NCBI RefSeq assembly: GCF_022354465.1
Contig: NZ_CP092361.1
Coordinates: 1,116,001-1,180,000 of the forward strand
Length of the DNA stretch: 64,000 nt
Direction: 5' to 3'
From: Wielerella bovis
GTDB taxonomy: Bacteria; Pseudomonadota; Gammaproteobacteria; Burkholderiales; Neisseriaceae
The notes under the pieces were generated by a model. It saw only the letters and a list, made by a program, of their open reading frames with translations, did no database searches and was not told the DNA's origin. The translations under genes and the position numbers were made by a program. Positions 26,058 to 34,346 of the stretch are shown in pieces. Each line of letters starts with the position of its first letter. Position 1 is the first letter of the stretch.

Positions 26058-27068
26058 ATGGACGCAAAAACATCTCAAAAAATCGGCGACATACTGAAAA
26101 ATTACGCGCTGTATTTTGTTTTACTCATGCTGTTGGTCATCATTGTTTCCAAAGATACCAGCTTTTTGAGTTTAACCAATTTCAGTAATATTTTAACCCA
26201 ATCATCGGTGCGCGTGATTATTGCATTGGGCGTAGCGGGTTTGATTGTAACACAAGGCACCGACTTGTCGGTGGGTCGTCAAGTGGGTTTGGCAGCCGTG
26301 ATTTCGGCAACTTTGCTGCAAGCCATGAGTAATGCCAACAAAGTTTTCCCTACTTTGGACGTTGTCCCCATTCCGTTGGTTATTCTACTGGTGTGTGCGA
26401 TTGGCGCAGTGATTGGTTTGGTTAATGGCGTAATTGTAACCATATTGAACGTTACACCTTTCATCGCCACGTTGGGCATGATGTTGATTGTTTATGGGAT
26501 TAACTCGCTGTATTACGATTATGTTGGTTCAGCGCCAATCGCAGGGTTTGATGCAGGTTATTCTGCATTTACGCAAGGATTCTTTGATTTAGGCGGTTTC
26601 CGATTATCATACATCACAATTTATGCTGCGATTGCAGTTGCCCTGATGTGGGTTTTATGGAACAAAACACGTTTTGGTAAAAATCTATTTGCCATTGGTG
26701 GTAATCCAGAAGCTGCACGCGTTTCAGGTGTCAATGTAACCCTCAATTTGCTTGGTATTTACACTTTATCAGGTGTTTTCTACGCATTTGGTGGTATGCT
26801 GGAGGCAGGACGCATCGGTTCGGCAACCAATAACTTGGGTTTTATGTACGAAATGGACGCGATTGCTGCTTGTGTGATTGGTGGCGTATCGTTTAGTGGT
26901 GGCGTGGGTTCGGTAATTGGCGTAGTAATGGGCGTGTTGATTTTCACGTTAATTAACTATGGTTTAAGCTACATCGGCGTGAGTCCTTACTGGCAATACA
27001 TCATCAAGGGTAGCATCATCGTGATGGCAGTTGCGATTGACTCGCTGAAAAACGCGAAGAAAAAATAA
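26058..27068 (+). CDS. mglC: Galactose/methyl galactoside ABC transporter permease
   Basis: 336 aa, BPD_transp_2 family with about ten membrane helices. Motifs ALGVAGLIVTQGTDLSVGRQVG and CVIGGVSFSGGVGSVIG are those of MglC/RbsC permeases; GGNPEAARVSGVNV is the coupling region facing MglA. It completes mglBAC. The gap from mglA is stretched to 250 bp by the repeat element. Confidence 0.96.
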   Translation: MDAKTSQKIGDILKNYALYFVLLMLLVIIVSKDTSFLSLTNFSNILTQSSVRVIIALGVAGLIVTQGTDLSVGRQVGLAAVISATLLQAMSNANKVFPTLDVVPIPLVILLVCAIGAVIGLVNGVIVTILNVTPFIATLGMMLIVYGINSLYYDYVGSAPIAGFDAGYSAFTQGFFDLGGFRLSYITIYAAIAVALMWVLWNKTRFGKNLFAIGGNPEAARVSGVNVTLNLLGIYTLSGVFYAFGGMLEAGRIGSATNNLGFMYEMDAIAACVIGGVSFSGGVGSVIGVVMGVLIFTLINYGLSYIGVSPYWQYIIKGSIIVMAVAIDSLKNAKKK

Positions 27069-27069
27069 A

Positions 27070-27176
27070 CTATAGTCGTTTCAAATACAAATAGTACAGC
27101 GTTGCCAACGCCCTTATGTACTACTCGTACACGGCGGGCGTTGTCGCCTTGTCCTATTTTAATTTGAAACGACTAT
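27070..27176. mobile_element. 107-bp Correia-like element after mglC
   Basis: Ends TATAGTCGTTTCAAATACAA and the inverse of TATAGTCGTTTCAAATTAAA. The core, on the minus strand, is AAGGCGACAACGCCCGCCG with TAGTACATAAGGGCGTTGG. It starts 1 bp after the mglC stop. Confidence 0.88.
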
Positions 27177-27182
27177 ATTTTG

Positions 27183-27231
27183 ATATTTTCAGGCTGCCTT
27201 TTATTAATTAGGCAGCCTGAAAATATTTTTT
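27183..27231 (+). terminator. Terminator of the mgl operon
   Basis: 17-bp stem ATATTTTCAGGCTGCCT and complement, 10-nt loop, then a run of T. Confidence 0.8.
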
Positions 27232-27276
27232 AACATAAAATAACAAAAAAATCTTTTCAGGCTGCCTGAAAGTGAT

Positions 27277-27282
27277 TATAAT
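27277..27282 (+). promoter_or_regulatory. Predicted -10 box of pyrL-pyrBI
   Basis: TATAAT 31 bp before the leader peptide. The matching -35 position, 17 bp upstream, holds TTTTCA, which is the start of a DUS and a poor box. Confidence 0.5.
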
Positions 27283-27312
27283 CCGCGCCGTTTGTCTGAA
27301 CGAAAGAGAAAA

Positions 27313-27405
27313 ATGTCGCGTATCGTTGTAAATCACACATTAAAAAACGCATTTGGCAATAAATGCGCTGTTATTTCTTTTTCTTTTATTTCCTATTTTT
27401 TCTGA
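27313..27405 (+). CDS. pyrL: pyrBI leader peptide
   Basis: 30-codon ORF, MSRIVVNHTL... ending with eleven codons rich in Phe, Ser, Ile and Tyr (CAVISFSFISYFF), so the mRNA is U-rich there. The stop codon overlaps the first base of the attenuator stem. The architecture matches E. coli pyrL: when UTP is low, RNA polymerase pauses on the U-rich stretch, the ribosome catches up and the terminator cannot form. A 7-bp pause hairpin (27348-27367) lies just before the U-rich part. The start has only a weak purine-rich site (AAGAGAAAA). Confidence 0.75.
   Translation: MSRIVVNHTLKNAFGNKCAVISFSFISYFF
27348..27367 (+). promoter_or_regulatory. Possible RNA polymerase pause hairpin in the pyrBI leader
   Basis: CGCATTT, loop GGCAAT, AAATGCG, directly upstream of the U-rich leader codons. 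Confidence 0.55.
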
Positions 27406-27436
27406 ACCTGTTTTCTATTAAAAAACAGGTTTTTTT
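27405..27436 (+). terminator. pyrBI attenuator
   Basis: 10-bp stem AACCTGTTTT/AAAACAGGTT, 7-nt loop, then a run of T, 29 bp before pyrB. The stem begins within the pyrL stop codon. Confidence 0.85.
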
Positions 27437-27464
27437 GCGCCCATTCATAATGAGAGGATAAAAA

Positions 27465-28385
27465 ATGGCGAACCCGCTCTATAAAAAACATTTGATTTCC
27501 ATTTCAGAACTCACACAAGAGGAATTGCAATTATTGTTGGATACCGCGTTGGCATTGAAAAAAAATCCACGCAGCGATTTACTGAAAGGCAAACTCATCG
27601 CATCGTGTTTTTATGAACCTTCCACGCGCACCCGTTTGTCTTTTGAAACCGCAGTTTTGCGTTTGGGTGGGCAACTGATTGGTTTTGCCGATGGCGGCAA
27701 CACCAGCGCAAAAAAAGGCGAAACATTGGCAGATGCGGCTCGCGTGATTAGCGGCTATGTGGATGCGATTATCCAACGTCATTCGCAAGATGGCTCGGCA
27801 CGCATTACCGCTGAATTTTCCAGCGTTCCCGTGATTAATGGTGGTGATGGCACCAATCAACACCCCAGTCAAACTTTATTGGATTTAGTAACCATTTATG
27901 AAACACAAGGCAGCCTGAAAAACCTAAAAATTGCCATGAGTGGTGATTTGAAATACGGTCGTACCGTACATTCTTTGGCGCAAGCATTAAAACGATTTGG
28001 CTGCGAATTTATGTTTGTCTCGCCATCAACATTAGCCATGCCTAAATACATTACCGATGAATTGGACGAAGCAGGGTGCAACTGGCAAATCAGCAACGAT
28101 TTGCAACAAGCTGCTGAATGGGCAGATATTTTGTATATGACACGCGTACAACGTGAACGTTTTGATGCGGAAGAATTTGCCAAAATTCAAGGCAAATTTA
28201 ATCTGAATGCCGCCATGCTGAAAAATGCCAAGCCCACCATGCGCGTGTTGCATCCCTTACCGCGCGTGGACGAAATCCACCCCGATGTAGATAAAACGCC
28301 ACATGCTTATTATTTTGAACAAGCCACCAATGGCGTGTATGCGCGCATGTCTATTTTATCTTTGATTTTAAATGAAGAAATATAA
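27465..28385 (+). CDS. pyrB: Aspartate carbamoyltransferase catalytic subunit
   Basis: 306 aa. It joins carbamoyl phosphate and aspartate, the committed step of pyrimidine synthesis. Motifs: [13 protein letters not shown] (carbamoyl-phosphate loop), [10 protein letters not shown] (80s loop), [14 protein letters not shown] and HPLPRVDEI. The gene is followed after 6 bp by pyrI, so the enteric-type c6r6 holoenzyme is expected. The AGAGGA site precedes the ATG. Confidence 0.97.
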   Translation: MANPLYKKHLISISELTQEELQLLLDTALALKKNPRSDLLKGKLIASCFYEPSTRTRLSFETAVLRLGGQLIGFADGGNTSAKKGETLADAARVISGYVDAIIQRHSQDGSARITAEFSSVPVINGGDGTNQHPSQTLLDLVTIYETQGSLKNLKIAMSGDLKYGRTVHSLAQALKRFGCEFMFVSPSTLAMPKYITDELDEAGCNWQISNDLQQAAEWADILYMTRVQRERFDAEEFAKIQGKFNLNAAMLKNAKPTMRVLHPLPRVDEIHPDVDKTPHAYYFEQATNGVYARMSILSLILNEEI

Positions 28386-28391
28386 GGAAAC

Positions 28392-28853
28392 ATGATGAAA
28401 AATACCAAAATGAGCGTTGAAGCCATTGAAAATGGCACGGTAATTGACCGCATTCCAGCAGGTTTGGGTTTGACGATTTTACGCCAATTCAAAATATTAC
28501 ATCATGGCGAAGCCGTAACCGTTGGTTTTAATTTACCCAGCCAAACACGCGGCAGCAAAGACATCATCAAAATCAGCGGCGTAACATTCAGCGAACACGA
28601 TGCCAATCGTTTGGCACTGTTTGCGCCCGAAGCGGTGGTTAATCTGATTCAAGATTACCAAGTCGCCAAAAAAATGCACTTAACTTTGCCTGTAACCATC
28701 AGCGAGGTATTCCGTTGTCCTAATACCAACTGTGCTTCCCATTTTGAACCTGTGCGCAGTCGTTTTTATGTGAAACAACAAAATGGCGAAACCAAATTAA
28801 AATGTCATTTTTGCGAAAAAACATTTGACCGCAAATCAGTTGCCGAAGCGTGA
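28392..28853 (+). CDS. pyrI: Aspartate carbamoyltransferase regulatory subunit
   Basis: 153 aa. It binds CTP/ATP in the N-terminal domain ([16 protein letters not shown]). It carries the four zinc Cys as CPNTNC and CHFC near the C-terminus, which hold the contact to PyrB. Presence of pyrI means allosteric control on top of attenuation. Two ATG codons in tandem; either can start. Confidence 0.96.
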   Translation: MMKNTKMSVEAIENGTVIDRIPAGLGLTILRQFKILHHGEAVTVGFNLPSQTRGSKDIIKISGVTFSEHDANRLALFAPEAVVNLIQDYQVAKKMHLTLPVTISEVFRCPNTNCASHFEPVRSRFYVKQQNGETKLKCHFCEKTFDRKSVAEA

Positions 28854-28876
28854 TATTGAATAAAAAATAAAGAAAA

Positions 28877-28911
28877 AAGGCAGCCTGAAACCTATTTTTT
28901 CAGGCTGCCTT
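28877..28911 (+). terminator. DUS terminator after pyrI
   Basis: 14-bp stem AAGGCAGCCTGAAA and complement, 7-nt loop, then TTG. Confidence 0.65.
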
Positions 28912-29017
28912 GTTCATTTTGATACATTTTTATTCCCGTTTCAGGCTGCCTGAAAAATATAAATCCGTTATAATGCAGCGTTTTTTTCAAAAATAATTTC
29001 AATATAGGAATACATTA

Positions 29018-29809
29018 ATGGCTTTCTTAAAAGGCAAAAAAATCCTGATTACAGGCATGATTTCAGACCGTTCCATTGCTTATGGCATTGCCAAAGCTTG
29101 TCATGAACAAGGTGCAGAATTAGCGTTCACTTATGTGGTAGATAAATTAGAAGAACGCGTACGCAAATTAGCAGCCGAATTTGGCTCAGAACTCGTGTTC
29201 CGCTGCGATGTACAAAGCGATGAAGAAATCGCGCAAACTTTTGCAGATTTGGGCAAACATTGGGACGGCTTGGACGGCTTGGTACACGCGATTGCATTTG
29301 CACCGAAAGAAGCATTGAGTGGTGACTTTTTGGACAGCATTTCTCGCGAAGCATTCAATACCGCACACGAAGTTTCCGCATACAGTTTGCCCGCATTGGC
29401 AAAAGCCGCGCGCCCAATGATGCAAGGTCGCAACGGCTCCATCGTGGCATTGAGCTATTTGGGTGCGGTGCGTGCGGTGCCAAATTACAATGTAATGGGC
29501 ATGGCAAAAGCCAGCTTGGAAGCGGGCGTGCGTTTTACCGCGTCTTGCTTGGGCAAAGAAGGTATTCGCTGCAACGCGATTTCCGCAGGCCCAATTAAAA
29601 CGTTGGCAGCTTCGGGCATTGCGGATTTCAGTAAACTGTTGAATCATGTTGCCGCACAAAATCCATTGCGTCGCAATGTAACCATTGAAGAAGTGGGTAA
29701 CGCTGCCGCATTCTTGTTGTCGGATTTGGCTTCTGGCATCACAGGGGAAATCACTTATGTGGACGGCGGTTATAGCATCAATGCTTTGAATGATAGTGAT
29801 GAAGCATAA
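29018..29809 (+). CDS. fabI: Enoyl-[acyl-carrier-protein] reductase (NADH)
   Basis: 263 aa short-chain dehydrogenase. It reduces enoyl-ACP in the last step of fatty acid elongation. The cofactor motif is [15 protein letters not shown]; the catalytic Tyr/Lys pair lies in [22 protein letters not shown] (the FabI Y-x6-K spacing, second Tyr and Lys). [13 protein letters not shown] forms the substrate loop targeted by triclosan. A TATAAT at 28969-28974 may be the -10 box. DUS hairpins flank the gene. Confidence 0.96.
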   Translation: MAFLKGKKILITGMISDRSIAYGIAKACHEQGAELAFTYVVDKLEERVRKLAAEFGSELVFRCDVQSDEEIAQTFADLGKHWDGLDGLVHAIAFAPKEALSGDFLDSISREAFNTAHEVSAYSLPALAKAARPMMQGRNGSIVALSYLGAVRAVPNYNVMGMAKASLEAGVRFTASCLGKEGIRCNAISAGPIKTLAASGIADFSKLLNHVAAQNPLRRNVTIEEVGNAAAFLLSDLASGITGEITYVDGGYSINALNDSDEA

Positions 29810-29818
29810 TTGATTCAT

Positions 29819-29852
29819 GCAGCCTGAAAAATATATTTTTCAGGCTGCCTTT
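29819..29852 (+). terminator. DUS terminator after fabI
   Basis: GCAGCCTGAAAAAT and inverse, almost no loop, followed by CTTTTG. Confidence 0.6.
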
Positions 29853-29899
29853 TGCTCATCAGGCAGCCTGAAATATTCATAAAATAAATAGGAGAGAAA

Positions 29900-30604
29900 A
29901 TGTTGCAACTTGACCATGTACAAGCTGTTGCCTTTGATTTGGATGGTACACTTGTAGATTCCATTCCCGATTTAGCCGCTTCTGCCAATGCCATGCGCGT
30001 ATCGCTGGGTATGAGTGAATTGCCAGCCGCTACCGTGCAAAGTTATGTCGGCGATGGCATCGGCATACTCGTGCATCGCACTTTAACCAACGACCGAAAC
30101 GGTCAAGCCGACGAAACGTTGTGGCAACAAGGATTTACCGCATTTGTCAAACATTATGGTGCCAATATTGCCAACGCCACGCGTCCCTATCCACAAACCG
30201 AAGCAGGATTAGGCTTACTCAAAACTTTGGGGATTCCATTGGCAATCATTACCAATAAATCCGAAACATTAGCAGTTAAATTATTGAAAGATTTGGGTTT
30301 AGACCATTATTTCAGTATTGTTGTCGGGGGAGATACTTTGCCAGAACGCAAACCCAGTCCCGAACCTTTGCGTTATGTGGCAGATGTTTTAGGTGTTGCG
30401 TGTGAAAATATGTTGATGGTCGGCGATTCGCATAACGACATCATCGCTGCCAAAGCCGCAGGTTGTGTCGCGGTAGGCGTAACATTTGGTTATGGCGATA
30501 TGCAAGAATTAAGCCTCGACCCAGCCACCAAAGCCGATTGGTTGATTGATTCGCTGCCTGAAATTTATGAAAAATTGCGTGTGCAGCAATCTGTTACCGA
30601 TTAA
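29900..30604 (+). CDS. gph: Phosphoglycolate phosphatase
   Basis: 234 aa HAD hydrolase. Motif I is DLDGTLVDS (nucleophile and acid/base Asp), motif II IITNKS, motif III Lys in ERKPSPEPL, and motif IV VGDSHNDI. GYGDMQELS-type C-terminus and length fit Gph, which removes 2-phosphoglycolate formed during DNA repair. GGAGAG precedes the ATG. The substrate is inferred by family. Confidence 0.88.
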   Translation: MLQLDHVQAVAFDLDGTLVDSIPDLAASANAMRVSLGMSELPAATVQSYVGDGIGILVHRTLTNDRNGQADETLWQQGFTAFVKHYGANIANATRPYPQTEAGLGLLKTLGIPLAIITNKSETLAVKLLKDLGLDHYFSIVVGGDTLPERKPSPEPLRYVADVLGVACENMLMVGDSHNDIIAAKAAGCVAVGVTFGYGDMQELSLDPATKADWLIDSLPEIYEKLRVQQSVTD

Positions 30605-30783
30605 TGATTTGTTTTCAGGCTGCTTTTGTATTTGGATAATGAATACAGATTTAACACAAAAGGCAGCCTGAAAATATGTGCATCAATGATATTTCCCAAA
30701 TTGAATTATCATATTGAAAGTAAATAATTTTCAGGCTGCATTTTTTAATTTACTATATCTGCAATCATCAAAATAATAGGCTT

Positions 30784-31233
30784 ATGAAACCACAAAAATC
30801 CCTACGCGCCCGCGCGATGGACATTGTCTCGCGCCGCGAAGTCAGCCGCTTGGAATTGCAACGCAAACTCGCGCCTTATGCCGAAGATGCCGATGAATTA
30901 GAATCGGTGTTGAACGAATTTGCCGCGCAAAATTGGCAATCCGATGAACGCTATGTAGAAGCATTTATTAACAGCAAAAGCCGCAAACATGGCGCGATGC
31001 GTTTGAGACAAGAACTTGCCAGCAAAGGCGTGGACGAAGATTTGGTGTGCGAATATTTGCCTGATGAGGAAACCGAACGCGAAAATGCGGCACACGTTTT
31101 GCGCAAAAAATTCAAGCAGCCTGCGGCAGATTATGCGGAAAAACAAAAGCAAATCCGCTTTTTGCTGTATCGCGGCTTTGATATGGATACGATTCATGCG
31201 GTGATGAAAACCGCGTGGGACGAAGAAGAATAA
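30784..31233 (+). CDS. recX: Regulatory protein RecX
   Basis: 149 aa, all helical, with the three-helix repeats of RecX: RAMDIVSRREVSRLELQRKL, WQSDERYVEAFINSKSRKHG and YRGFDMDTIHAVMK. RecX binds RecA filaments and modulates recombination. recA is not adjacent, as is usual in Neisseria. TTATG start with weak ribosome site. Confidence 0.9.
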   Translation: MKPQKSLRARAMDIVSRREVSRLELQRKLAPYAEDADELESVLNEFAAQNWQSDERYVEAFINSKSRKHGAMRLRQELASKGVDEDLVCEYLPDEETERENAAHVLRKKFKQPAADYAEKQKQIRFLLYRGFDMDTIHAVMKTAWDEEE

Positions 31234-31245
31234 GGTGGCACGGTC

Positions 31246-31312
31246 AGTTAAAATAAAAATACTGTGTTGCCAGCTTTGTCGCTTGGTCTTAATTTCTATT
31301 TTAAACGACTAC
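31246..31312. mobile_element. Remnant of a Correia-like element
   Basis: TACTGTGTTGCCAGC, TTTGTCGC and TTTTAAACGACTA correspond in order to parts of the copy at 27070-27176; the left end and the GTAC core are lost. Confidence 0.5.
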
Positions 31313-31335
31313 GGTAAGGATTTTTTCATTATTTA

Positions 31336-31404
31336 CGGTACAATTTTGTTTTTTAACAAATCCTGTCGGGCAAGCTACAGAAGAATGTTTCAGGCAGCCT
31401 GAAA
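31336..31404 (+). repeat. Direct repeat A: promoter-like segment before the Sel1 lipoprotein gene
   Basis: CGGTACAATTTTGTTTTTTA ... CAGAAGAATGTTTCAGGCAG is nearly the same as 32412-32482 upstream of rluB. It contains a TACAAT -10-like box and ends in a DUS. Confidence 0.85.
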
Positions 31405-31427
31405 GTTTAATAAAGAAAGATTTTTTG

Positions 31428-32345
31428 ATGAAAAACAAACAACTTTTATCTCTTGGCTTGGTCTCCGTACTTATGCTTGCGGCTTGTTCGGATGGCAATC
31501 AAGCACAATCGGTTGAGCCAACGCAAAACCCACCAACAGCGCAAGCAACTGTGGAACAAACACCTGAACCCAAGAATTGGGTTTTTCCATATGAGCAAAT
31601 GCAAGGTTCACCGTTTTATATTCGTTGCAAGAAAATGGTGAGGCGCATTTTGGAGAATACTGCACCACCTGAAAACGATGTGCTGGTAGAAGCAAAAGAA
31701 ACATGTCGCAAAGGCGTGGCAAAAGATCCCGATAGCCGAAAATTGGTTCAATATAGCAAAGTGTTAGCGCATATTGACGAACATTTTATGCCCCTAGAAC
31801 AGCGTGTGGCGAAATGGCAAGCGGCAGCCAAAAAAGGCAATGTCCATGCACAATACAGTTTGGGCGTGGCGTATTCGCTTGGCGATGGTGTGCCGAAAGA
31901 CATGAATAAAGCGATTGAATTATTTAAGAAAGCAGCAAAAAAGTCGGATGTGGACGCGGCATTCAATTTGGGTGTGATTTATATGACAGGCGATGGTGTG
32001 CCTGTGGACAATCAACAGGCAAAAACCTATTTTGAGCAAGCAGCGGCTAAAAATGACGAACGCGCCATGGCGGCTTTGGGGCAGTTGTATGAACTTGGCA
32101 AGCTGGGTGCGCCAGATGATAAAAAAGCCTTTGAATATTATCAAAATTCTGCTTTTTTAGGCGATGCAGATGCGCTGTTCAATGCGGGTATTTTTTATTA
32201 TGAAGGCAAGGGAACAGATAAGGATTTGAGCCTTGCGTTGGCATGTTTTGAAAAATCGGCATATCAAGGTCATGAAAAAGCGAAAATGGTGCTGGACGGT
32301 TTAGCAAAAGGACAGCAGATTCGGTTTAATGATGTGAAATCATGA
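31428..32345 (+). CDS. Sel1-repeat lipoprotein
   Basis: 305 aa from the ATG at 31428; a TTG 3 nt earlier is the longer alternative. Lipobox LAAC (Cys about 20), then a Pro/Gln/Glu-rich linker. An alpha-helical region (residues 45-125) leads to at least four Sel1-like repeats (QYSLGVAYSLGDGVPKDMNK, FNLGVIYMTGDGVPVDNQQA and two more). Such repeats bind proteins; the partner is unknown. Probably a periplasmic-face lipoprotein. The gene has its own terminator and sits between two copies of a ~70-bp promoter-like repeat. Confidence 0.85.
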   Translation: MKNKQLLSLGLVSVLMLAACSDGNQAQSVEPTQNPPTAQATVEQTPEPKNWVFPYEQMQGSPFYIRCKKMVRRILENTAPPENDVLVEAKETCRKGVAKDPDSRKLVQYSKVLAHIDEHFMPLEQRVAKWQAAAKKGNVHAQYSLGVAYSLGDGVPKDMNKAIELFKKAAKKSDVDAAFNLGVIYMTGDGVPVDNQQAKTYFEQAAAKNDERAMAALGQLYELGKLGAPDDKKAFEYYQNSAFLGDADALFNAGIFYYEGKGTDKDLSLALACFEKSAYQGHEKAKMVLDGLAKGQQIRFNDVKS

Positions 32346-32372
32346 TGAATGGCTTTCAGGCAGCCTGAAAAT

Positions 32373-32403
32373 AAAAAATCCCTGTTTTTCAGGGATTTTT
32401 TTT
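32373..32403 (+). terminator. Terminator after the Sel1 lipoprotein gene
   Basis: 12-bp stem AAAAAATCCCTG/CAGGGATTTTTT with T5 loop and trailing T. Confidence 0.92.
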
Positions 32404-32411
32404 GGTTTTTG

Positions 32412-32482
32412 CGGTACAATTTTATTTTTTAAACACAATCCTGTCGCCAAAGCCACAGAAGAATGTTTCAGGCAGCCTGAAA
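32412..32482 (+). repeat. Direct repeat B: promoter-like segment before rluB
   Basis: Second copy of 31336-31404: CGGTACAATTTTATTTTTTA ... CAGAAGAATGTTTCAGGCAG. It starts right after the terminator and likely drives rluB. Confidence 0.85.
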
Positions 32483-32501
32483 ACATTATGGAGTAACTCA
32501 A

Positions 32502-33617
32502 ATGAGCAAAAACAATCAACCCCAATCCAAACGCCAATTCCGCGATGGCATCAGCCAAAAACCGAAATCCGCGCCCAAATCCACAAAATCCACCAAAAAG
32601 CCCGTTTCAGGCAGCCTGAAACGCCAAAATCCACAAGAAAACGAATGGGAAACGCAAAAACCGCGTTCGCAACGTGGCACAGCTCGCCATGAAAACCGCG
32701 AAAATCGCCCCATTTCCGAACCCAAAGAATACGCCAAAGCCCCCAAACAACGCGCGTCCAAAGCCAAAAAATTGGTGGTACGCGCCCCCAATCAGAAAAT
32801 TCAAGAGCGTGTGCAAGAATTGCGTGAAAAACGTACCGATTTGTCGCGCATTGAGCCTGAGCGTTTGCAAAAGGTATTGGCGGCGAGCGGTGTCGGTTCA
32901 CGCCGTGAAATGGAAGAGTGGATTGGCAATGGCTGGGTGTTGGTAAACGGCAAAGTGGCGAATTTGGGCGATAAAGTTTCGCCCGATGACCAAGTTACCG
33001 TAAAAGGCAACGCGATTAAATTGAAATGGGCTGACCGTTTGCCACGCATTATTTTGTATTACAAGCAAGAAGGCGAAATCGTGTCGCGCGATGACCCGCA
33101 AGGGCGCGTGTCCATTTTTGACCGTTTGCCGCAAGCCGCCAGCAGCCGTTGGGTGGCGATTGGGCGTTTGGACATCAATACGAGTGGTTTGTTGATTTTG
33201 ACCACTTCGGGCGAATTGGTGCAGCGTTTTGCCCACCCAAGCTTTGAAGTGGAACGCGAATATGCCGTGCGCGTGTTGGGCGAATTGTCGCAAGAGCAAA
33301 TGGCCATGCTGACCACAGATGGCGTGATGTTGGAAGATGGCTTGGCGCGTGTGGAACGCATCTACGAACAAGGCGGCGAAGGTGTGAACAAATGGTACAA
33401 CGTCATCATCAAGGAAGGACGAAACCGCGAAGTACGCCGCATTTTTGAAGCATTGGGTTGCACGGTAAGCCGTTTGGTGCGTGTGGGCTTTGGACCGATT
33501 GGCTTACCCAATCGTTTGAAACGTGGGCAATTTTATGAACTGAATCTTGCTGAAGTCGCTAATATTATGAAATGGGCAGATATGCTTTTACCAAGGGAAC
33601 GTCGCCGTCGTAAATAA
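32502..33617 (+). CDS. rluB: 23S rRNA pseudouridine synthase RluB
   Basis: 371 aa. A basic low-complexity extension (residues 1-105, rich in Lys, Arg, Gln, Pro, partly encoded by a DUS giving GSLK) is followed by an S4 domain (RLQKVLAASGVGSRREMEEW) and the RsuA/RluB catalytic domain with GRLDINTSGLLILTTSGE, where the Asp is the nucleophile. RluB makes pseudouridine 2605 in helix 89. RluB over RsuA/RluE rests on length and the basic extension. AUG after GGAGTAACTCAA. Confidence 0.9.
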   Translation: MSKNNQPQSKRQFRDGISQKPKSAPKSTKSTKKPVSGSLKRQNPQENEWETQKPRSQRGTARHENRENRPISEPKEYAKAPKQRASKAKKLVVRAPNQKIQERVQELREKRTDLSRIEPERLQKVLAASGVGSRREMEEWIGNGWVLVNGKVANLGDKVSPDDQVTVKGNAIKLKWADRLPRIILYYKQEGEIVSRDDPQGRVSIFDRLPQAASSRWVAIGRLDINTSGLLILTTSGELVQRFAHPSFEVEREYAVRVLGELSQEQMAMLTTDGVMLEDGLARVERIYEQGGEGVNKWYNVIIKEGRNREVRRIFEALGCTVSRLVRVGFGPIGLPNRLKRGQFYELNLAEVANIMKWADMLLPRERRRRK

Positions 33618-33652
33618 GATAGGCAGCCTGAAAACATACAGAAAGAAAAAAC

Positions 33653-34273
33653 ATGAACCGCAGACAATTTCTTGTTCTTTCCGCTGCTTTACTCGCTAGT
33701 GCGTGCTACAAAGGCAGCAAACGCAATAGCAAATTAGCACGCGATAGCACTGTATTGTGTTTAGGCGATTCGCTTACTGCAGGATATGGTGCAGCCAAAG
33801 GCGAAGATTACCCCACGCAACTGGCGGACATTACAGGTTGGAAAGTCATTAATGGTGGGGTATCGGGCGATACCAGCGAACAGGCATTGGGACGTTTACC
33901 ACCTTTAATGGCACAAGAACCCAAGTTGGTCATTGTTAGCATTGGTGGCAATGATTTTTTGCAAAGGCAGCCTGAAAGCAGTACGCGTGTCAATATTGGT
34001 AAAATTTTAGATATTATCCAATCTGCCAATATTCCAGTTGTTTTGGTCGCCATTCCATATTTCACCACAGGTGCATTAATTGGGCGTGTTAGTGAACATC
34101 CTTTGTATGATGATATTGCCGCACAACATCGCATTCCTTTACTTAAAGGTGCATGGGCAGATATTTTGGGGGACAAAAAATTAAAATCCGATACGGTACA
34201 TGCTAATGCCACAGGGTATCGTCAATTTGCCGAAGAGTTAGCTGATTTTTTGGCAGATGAAGGATTTCGTTAA
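33653..34273 (+). CDS. SGNH/GDSL esterase lipoprotein (TesA/arylesterase-like)
   Basis: 206 aa. Signal with lipobox ASAC (Cys 18). SGNH blocks: LCLGDSLTAGYG (Ser nucleophile), VINGGVSGDTS (Gly), SIGGNDFL (Asn) and DTVHANATGYRQF (Asp/His). The family includes periplasmic acyl-CoA thioesterase/arylesterase TesA. The lipobox suggests membrane anchoring in the periplasm. The physiological substrate is unknown. Confidence 0.87.
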   Translation: MNRRQFLVLSAALLASACYKGSKRNSKLARDSTVLCLGDSLTAGYGAAKGEDYPTQLADITGWKVINGGVSGDTSEQALGRLPPLMAQEPKLVIVSIGGNDFLQRQPESSTRVNIGKILDIIQSANIPVVLVAIPYFTTGALIGRVSEHPLYDDIAAQHRIPLLKGAWADILGDKKLKSDTVHANATGYRQFAEELADFLADEGFR

Positions 34274-34285
34274 AATCATCAATTA

Positions 34286-34330
34286 AAAGGCAGCCTGAAA
34301 AATACAAAAAATATTTTTCAGGCTGCCTTT
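34286..34330. terminator. Bidirectional DUS terminator between esterase and msrAB
   Basis: 19-bp stem AAAGGCAGCCTGAAAAATA and complement between convergent genes, ending in TTT on both strands. Confidence 0.8.
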
Positions 34331-34346
34331 GTATATTTATCGTGAT

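Noticed and set aside
27254..27282. DUS acting as a -35 box at pyrB, fabI and grxD
   Set aside because: A DUS lies upstream of TATAAT at all three, but the distances differ and none gives a TTGACA-like hexamer at 16-18 bp; likely a by-product of DUS density.
29186..29818. 210-codon ORF antisense to fabI
   Set aside because: Shadow of a complete fabI; no plausible start or domain.
32516..32901. Trp/Phe-rich antisense ORFs at the start of rluB
   Set aside because: Products of the basic, low-complexity rluB extension read backwards; rluB itself has convincing S4 and catalytic domains.
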